Shown: piece by piece, positions 5,551 to 9,214 of the stretch
How positions within the stretch are numbered: the stretch's first letter is position 1
How the letters are laid out: each line of letters starts with the position of its first letter
Assembly: GCA_019348575.1 (NCBI GenBank)
Contig: JAHWJE010000033.1
Span: 1-9,214 of the forward strand
DNA from: Actinomycetota bacterium
GTDB lineage: Bacteria > Actinomycetota > Thermoleophilia > Solirubrobacterales > Solirubrobacteraceae
Reading direction: 5' to 3'
DNA length: 9,214 nucleotides
Made by a program: the position numbers and the translations under genes
Notes under the pieces: model-generated
What the model was told of the DNA's origin: nothing
Databases searched by the model: none
Seen by the model: only the letters and a program-made list of their open reading frames with translations

Positions 5551-7535
5551 CGCACCGGCTCGTGCTCGCGCTGCGTCCCCCCGCCGGGGTCTTCGGAGCC
5601 CTGCGCGACGGGATCGGGCCGCCGCCGCGCCCACTCGGGCAGCTCGGCGTCGTGCGGCTCGGGCTCGGGCTCGGGCACGGGCTCGGGCTCGGGCTCGCGC
5701 GCCCACTCCGGCGGCGGCGTGTCGCGCTCGCGGCCGGCCGTCACTCCGACGCGGTGGATGCCCCAGGCGAGCATCGCGATCAGCAGCAGCGCGAGCATCA
5801 GGACGCTGCCGTAGCCGGCGTACGTGATCGTGTCGTCCTGCGTCCTGGCCTCGCGCTGCAGCAGCTCCTTGTCGGAGCGGAAGCGCCGCTCGAAGCTGTT
5901 GCGGGCGGGGATGCCCGCGACCGGGATCGCGGTGTCGCGCGGCGCGTAGATCGGCAGGGCGCTGATCGCGTTGCCCTTGTGCAGGCGCACCATCGCCTTC
6001 CACGAGCCGTGCACGGGGATCGGCTTCGTCGTGCGGTAGACCCCCTGCGCGACCCGCTCGAGCCGGTCGACGACGAGCCGGCCGCCGCCCTGCCAGGCGG
6101 TGACCGTGAGCCACTTCGCGCCTTCGGCGGCGTCGCGCGGGTTCAGCGTGATCGTCGCGTCGACGGTGCGCTGCGGTCCGGAGCGGACGTCCGTCAGCGT
6201 CACCGAGGCGCGGATGTCGGTCTGCGCGGTGGTGAACAGCGGGAAGGCGAGCATCGCGAAGATCGCGATCGACGCCGTCAGCGCGACCGGCCTCAGGGAT
6301 CGGTCGTAGGGGATGTCGTCGTCCAGGCGGGCGGCGACCCAGGCGCCGAGCAGCGCTGCGCTGACCGCCATCGCGAGGCCCAGCCCGATCGTCTCGGGCA
6401 GGATCTCGACAGGCCACGGCAGCGGCATCCAGACGTGCGACCAGCCCCATTCGGCGGCCAGGCCGACCGTGCCGATGAGCGCGCCCGCGGTCGCGCCGAA
6501 CGCGAGCGGGCGCTGCTTGACGGCGATCAGCATCGCGGCGGCCTCGACGCAGAGCGCCTCGACGACGTACAGCGGGAAGTGCGGCAGCGACTCGCCGAGC
6601 GACCCGTGGACGAGCAGCGCGAGGCCGGCGCGCATGATGATGAAGAAGGCGACCGCGCCGAACAGGCCGCGGCGCCCGAGCCAGATCCGCGCCATGACGA
6701 GCACGAAGCCGGCGGCGAGCATGATCAGCATCGGGTGGAAGATGAGCTGGAACTGCGGCACGCCGAAGTCGAACTCGCCCTGGAAGGTCGACATGCCGAC
6801 GAGCAGCCCGCCCGGCAGCCAGACCACGCGCAGGTGGCGAACCCAGGCCAGCTCGAGATGCATGACGCCCGCGGACTTCATCGCCCGCACGACCTCGGCC
6901 TGGATCACGGCGATCCCGAGCAGCGTCATCACGGCGCCGCCGATCAGCATCAGGTGGGTCGGGCCCCAGAGCGTGACGTCCTGGCCGAACAGGCGGTGCC
7001 AGACGTCGTCGAGCGGGAAGGCGACGAGCGAGAACGCGCCCGTCGCGCACATCAGGACGCCGCCGAGCGGCGCGTACCAGTCGCGACCGATGCGGATCGC
7101 GGTGGGGCCGGGACGATCGGCGCGCTCCTCACGACCGAGGCAGATCGCGAAGAAGCCCGACGCGAAGATGCCGTACAGGCCGCCGAGGATGAAGAAGTGG
7201 CCCGGATTGCCCCAGATGCTCGTGTCGCGCCCGCGGTCGATGTGCATCGACACGTCCCAGTACATCCCGAAGACGGCCGATATGAGCGAGATGATCGCCA
7301 GGCCGCACGGCAGCGAGGCCCAAGCGGGTTGCCCCGAGACGCGCTCGGAGAAGCGCTCGAACCAGCCCAGCGTCGGGATCAGCTCGGCACGGTGGCCGAG
7401 GCCGCCCATCAGCAGCACGATGATCGCGAAGCCGGCGATCGCGCCCGCGAGCCCCAGGTCTTCGGCCGATGCTCCGCCCGCACCCGGATCGGAGACCGTG
7501 GCGGCGATGACGGCCAGCGAGTCGAGCGCGCCCAT
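5547..7535 (-). CDS. Polytopic His-rich membrane protein with FixH/YtkA-like external domain (unknown function)
   Basis: This 662-residue protein belongs to no family I can name. It has about 12 membrane helices in residues 26-436, including ~26-46, 76-94, 112-133, 154-174, 190-214, 263-284, 290-310, 318-340, 377-402 and 417-436. Residues ~440-570 form a soluble beta-rich domain. The stretch GVYRTTKPIPVHGSWKAMVR (498-517) resembles the 'Y-x-a..G-x-W' strand of FixH/YtkA-like domains. A last helix is at 574-597, followed by a Pro/Glu tail (PEPEPVPEPEPEP) ending at 662. Conserved-looking polar residues sit at helix ends: Asp94, His98, Asp100, His113 (NPGH), His194 (GPTH), His267 (FHP), His310, His319 and His367. 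These suggest a bound metal, heme or proton path, but this is inference. ATG 7535 is chosen over TTG 7574 because that TTG is itself part of the -35 hexamer. It is the first gene of the operon and overlaps the monooxygenase start by 4 nt. Confidence 0.85.
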   Translation of the reverse strand: MGALDSLAVIAATVSDPGAGGASAEDLGLAGAIAGFAIIVLLMGGLGHRAELIPTLGWFERFSERVSGQPAWASLPCGLAIISLISAVFGMYWDVSMHIDRGRDTSIWGNPGHFFILGGLYGIFASGFFAICLGREERADRPGPTAIRIGRDWYAPLGGVLMCATGAFSLVAFPLDDVWHRLFGQDVTLWGPTHLMLIGGAVMTLLGIAVIQAEVVRAMKSAGVMHLELAWVRHLRVVWLPGGLLVGMSTFQGEFDFGVPQFQLIFHPMLIMLAAGFVLVMARIWLGRRGLFGAVAFFIIMRAGLALLVHGSLGESLPHFPLYVVEALCVEAAAMLIAVKQRPLAFGATAGALIGTVGLAAEWGWSHVWMPLPWPVEILPETIGLGLAMAVSAALLGAWVAARLDDDIPYDRSLRPVALTASIAIFAMLAFPLFTTAQTDIRASVTLTDVRSGPQRTVDATITLNPRDAAEGAKWLTVTAWQGGGRLVVDRLERVAQGVYRTTKPIPVHGSWKAMVRLHKGNAISALPIYAPRDTAIPVAGIPARNSFERRFRSDKELLQREARTQDDTITYAGYGSVLMLALLLIAMLAWGIHRVGVTAGRERDTPPPEWAREPEPEPVPEPEPEPHDAELPEWARRRPDPVAQGSEDPGGGTQREHEPVR
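5656..5697 (-). repeat. Hexanucleotide tandem repeat encoding the Pro-Glu tail
   Basis: Seven consecutive 6-bp units, GGCTCG on the plus strand with the fourth being GGCACG, encode alternating Glu-Pro in the cytoplasmic-side tail of the membrane protein (one unit gives Val-Pro). Unit gain or loss would keep the frame, so tail length may vary between strains. Confidence 0.85.
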
Positions 7536-7540
7536 GAGGA

Positions 7541-7560
7541 CGTCACCGTAACATGTGACG
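7541..7560. promoter_or_regulatory. Dyad overlapping the -10 of the membrane protein/monooxygenase operon
   Basis: CGTCAC and GTGACG are perfect 6-bp arms with an 8-bp spacer. They lie directly over the proposed -10 and start site of the operon promoter and end 5 bp before the ATG. A repressor bound here would block transcription. TetR-type regulators often control monooxygenase/SDR operons through such dyads, but no regulator gene is in the window. Confidence 0.4.
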
Positions 7561-7574
7561 CCAAACGATGTCAA
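7545..7574 (-). promoter_or_regulatory. Promoter of the membrane protein-monooxygenase-SDR operon
   Basis: On the minus strand TTGACA (7574-7569) is followed after 18 bp by TACGGT (7550-7545), fitting a TANNNT -10. Transcription would begin near 7538, only a few bases before ATG 7535, so the message would be leaderless or nearly so. That agrees with the lack of a Shine-Dalgarno sequence in front of that ATG. The first eight bases, TTGACATC, are identical to those of the promoter-like element at 1525. Confidence 0.5.
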
Positions 7575-7603
7575 ATAGCTGGAGCGCCGCCCAGCACGGA
7601 GCT

Positions 7604-7834
7604 TCAGCCTCCGGCGGCGTGAGGGTTGCCGGTCGCCTTGCTCGGCTCGCTGTCGCGCTCGGAGTCGCTCTTGGGCGCGTCGACGTCCGACGCGACGTCG
7701 TCCGCGACGTCGTCCTCGGCGTGGTCGCGCGCGTCGATCCCCATGCCCGGCTGGGTTTCCTCGGGATAGCCCTCGCCGGTGCTGCCCGGGCGCGGCTGCT
7801 CGTGCTCGTCGTGATCCTGGTCGCGGTCGTTCAT
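7604..7834 (-). CDS. Small highly acidic hydrophilic protein, 76 aa (hypothetical)
   Basis: The protein begins MNDRDQDHDEHEQPRPGSTG and is rich in Asp, Glu, Ser and Gly, with no hydrophobic segment, so it is probably intrinsically disordered and soluble. It has an ordered-looking pattern: an N-terminal block PGSTGEGYPEETQPG (residues 16-30), an Asp/Ala/Val middle (36-53), and a C-terminal SKATGNPHAAGG (65-76). From memory, actinobacterial proteins with similar terminal blocks exist near nuo genes, but I cannot verify this. The ATG at 7834 lies 71 bp after the nuoN stop, behind a small hairpin and without a clear Shine-Dalgarno. The frame is open further upstream into nuoN territory as a shadow, so ATG 7834 is the natural start. 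It may be read through from the nuo operon. Function unknown. Confidence 0.65.
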   Translation of the reverse strand: MNDRDQDHDEHEQPRPGSTGEGYPEETQPGMGIDARDHAEDDVADDVASDVDAPKSDSERDSEPSKATGNPHAAGG

Positions 7835-7835
7835 G

Positions 7836-7851
7836 GCGGGTGTGTACCCGC
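7836..7851 (-). promoter_or_regulatory. Small hairpin between nuoN and the acidic-protein gene
   Basis: GCGGGT-GTGT-ACCCGC forms a 6-bp stem with a 4-nt loop, ending 1 bp before the ATG of the acidic protein. It could be a weak attenuating terminator of the nuo transcript, or a structure that hides the start region of the small gene. There is no T-tract. Confidence 0.3.
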
Positions 7852-7905
7852 TCGGCTCGCGGCGACGCTCGCGCATAGGGAACCGCGCCGCGCCTCGACG
7901 AGCCC

Positions 7906-9214
7906 CTACAGCAAGCCGAGCGCCGCGCCGGCGTCGCGCACGACGTCGAACAGCGGCGAGGGGACGATCCCGAGGATCAGCGTCAGCGCGCCGAAGACGA
8001 CCGCCACCGCGACGATCTCGCCCTGCGCGCGCACGCCCGTCGCCTCGTCCGAGCCTCCCGCGAGAACCGGGCGGTCTGCGCCGGGAAGCGGCGCGGGCGC
8101 GACGTCCCCGCCCGCTTCGGCCTCCGAAGGCGTCATCCAGATCGCCGCGATGACCTTCAGGTAGTAGGCAAGCGAGATCATCGACCCGACGACGATGAAG
8201 ACCGCAAGCCAGGTGTAGCCGCCGTTGACGGAGGCCTCGATCAGATAGAACTTTCCGATGAAGCCGGCGGTCGCCGGGAAGCCGGCCAGCGCGAGCATGG
8301 CGATCGTCATCGGCCAGGCGAGCAGCGGCCGCGTCGCGCCGATCCCGTTCAGCGAGGCGATCTCGTCGCCCAGCGGCGTCTCGCGCTCGCGCGCGACGAT
8401 GACCGCGAAGGCCGCGAGGTTCATCACGAGGTACACCGCGATGTAGAAGACCGTCGCCTGCAGCCCGAGCCGGGTCGCGACGACCACGCCGGCCAGCATG
8501 TAGCCCGCCTGCGCGACCGACGAGTAGGCGAGCAGCCGCTTCAGCGAGGACTGCCCGAGCGCGCCGACGTTGCCGACGACGATCGTGACCGCCGCCAGCG
8601 CAGCGAGCGGCGGCGCCCAGTCGATCGCCGCGTCGATCAGCGCGACGTCGAACAGGCGCAGCATGACGCCGAACGCCGCGGCCTTCGTGGCCACCGCCAT
8701 GAACGCCGTGATCGGCGTCGGCGCCCCCTCGTAGACGTCTGGCGTCCACTGGTGAAACGGCGCCACGGAGGCCTTGAACGCGAGCCCCACGACCGTCAGC
8801 GCGATCCCGGTCAGCAGCAGCGGGTCGGTCACGAGCTCGCCGTCGCCGCCGAGCGCCGAGGCGATCCCGGAGAAGTCGGTCGAGCCGGTCGCGCCGTAGA
8901 TGAGCGCGAGGCCGTAGAGGAAGACCGCGGAGCCGAGCGAGCCGACGATGAGGTACTTCAGCCCGGCCTCGAGCGACGTCGCGCGGCGCATCTCCGTCGC
9001 GCAGAGGACGTAGAGCGGGATGGAGAGCAGCTCGAGGCCGATGAACAGCGCGACGAAGTCCTCGGCGCCGGCGAGGATCACCATCCCGGCCACCGACCCG
9101 AGCAGCAGTGAGAAGTACTCGCCCGCGCCCGCCTCGCGGACGGCGTCCGAGCGCAGCGACAACAGCACGGTCAGCGCGCCGGCGAGCGCGCAGATCACCG
9201 TCACGGCGAGCGTC
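7906..9214 (-). CDS. nuoN: NADH-quinone oxidoreductase subunit N, 5' end beyond window
   Basis: This is the C-terminal ~435 residues of NuoN, one of the three antiporter-like proton-pumping subunits of respiratory complex I. The frame is open to the window edge, so the start lies outside. Family landmarks are clear: GLELLSIPLYVLCA with the conserved Glu of the broken-helix region, GLKYLIVGSLGSA, FKASVAPFHQWTPDVYEGAPTPITAF, SLKRLLAYSSVAQAGY and GFPATAGFIGKFYL with the late conserved Lys. The remainder is hydrophobic helices. A polar loop, ~38 residues and rich in Gly/Ala/Pro/Glu (about positions 8140-8030), precedes the final helix pair and looks like a lineage insertion. NuoN is normally the last nuo gene, and here it is followed only by a small acidic-protein gene, in keeping with the operon end. 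Confidence 0.95.
   Translation of the reverse strand, partial: TLAVTVICALAGALTVLLSLRSDAVREAGAGEYFSLLLGSVAGMVILAGAEDFVALFIGLELLSIPLYVLCATEMRRATSLEAGLKYLIVGSLGSAVFLYGLALIYGATGSTDFSGIASALGGDGELVTDPLLLTGIALTVVGLAFKASVAPFHQWTPDVYEGAPTPITAFMAVATKAAAFGVMLRLFDVALIDAAIDWAPPLAALAAVTIVVGNVGALGQSSLKRLLAYSSVAQAGYMLAGVVVATRLGLQATVFYIAVYLVMNLAAFAVIVARERETPLGDEIASLNGIGATRPLLAWPMTIAMLALAGFPATAGFIGKFYLIEASVNGGYTWLAVFIVVGSMISLAYYLKVIAAIWMTPSEAEAGGDVAPAPLPGADRPVLAGGSDEATGVRAQGEIVAVAVVFGALTLILGIVPSPLFDVVRDAGAALGLL

Noticed and set aside
3952..5814. Plus-strand frame of 620 codons opposite the SDR and monooxygenase genes.
   Set aside because: Antisense shadow without domain motifs; the minus strand carries complete SDR and BVMO signatures.
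5562..7622. Plus-strand frame of 686 codons opposite the membrane protein.
   Set aside because: Asp/Arg/His-rich antisense shadow. The hydrophobic helices and the overlap-coupled start are on the minus strand.
7606..7625. Weak stem near the end of the acidic-protein gene as a terminator before the operon promoter.
   Set aside because: Only about 5 bp of stem and inside coding sequence; too weak to call.

Overview
The window is very GC-rich DNA with strong G/C preference at third codon positions and several GTG starts. Its gene content (complex I, a Baeyer-Villiger-type monooxygenase with an SDR partner, a FluC channel, a secreted lipoprotein) fits a high-GC actinobacterium. Protein style, including acidic Pro/Glu tails and a small acidic protein next to nuoN, suggests the class Thermoleophilia (Solirubrobacter/Conexibacter-like). 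That placement is an impression from the sequence, not a search result.

Layout. Positions 1-1044 (+) hold the 3' part of a class I SAM-dependent methyltransferase with a long Pro/Ala/Glu-rich N-terminal region. It converges on crcB/fluC (1048-1410, -), with only 3 bp between the two stop codons. From 1411 to 2121 there is no strongly recognisable gene. This stretch does hold a promoter-like element on a perfect dyad (1525-1552), followed by two small overlapping ORFs (1579-1767 and 1764-1988, +), and a second dyad at 2036-2049. A cupredoxin-fold lipoprotein gene follows (2122-2667, +). Its C-terminal copper ligand positions appear substituted, and it ends in a Thr/Glu/Gln repeat tail. A likely two-way terminator hairpin separates it from a small convergent gene (2706-2981, -).

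The centre (3074-7535, -) is one tightly coupled three-gene operon. In transcription order it encodes a ~662-residue multi-pass membrane protein with membrane-embedded His residues and a FixH/YtkA-like external domain, then a Baeyer-Villiger-type flavin monooxygenase, then a classical short-chain dehydrogenase/reductase. Stops and starts overlap by 4 nt and 1 nt. A TTGACA-type promoter with an overlapping dyad lies at 7541-7574, so close to the ATG that the message would be nearly leaderless.

Upstream of that operon are a 76-residue, very acidic soluble protein gene (7604-7834, -) and the 3' part of nuoN (7906-9214, -), presumably the last gene of a nuo (complex I) operon that continues beyond the window.

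How they may work together: the monooxygenase and SDR are a plausible oxidation/carbonyl-reduction pair acting on a ketone, aldehyde or lipid-like substrate. The membrane protein translated just before them could transport, bind or modify that substrate, or could be a metal-dependent membrane protein of unknown type. This operon is the best candidate for an undescribed system here. The cupredoxin-like lipoprotein with a lost copper site is the next most interesting item.
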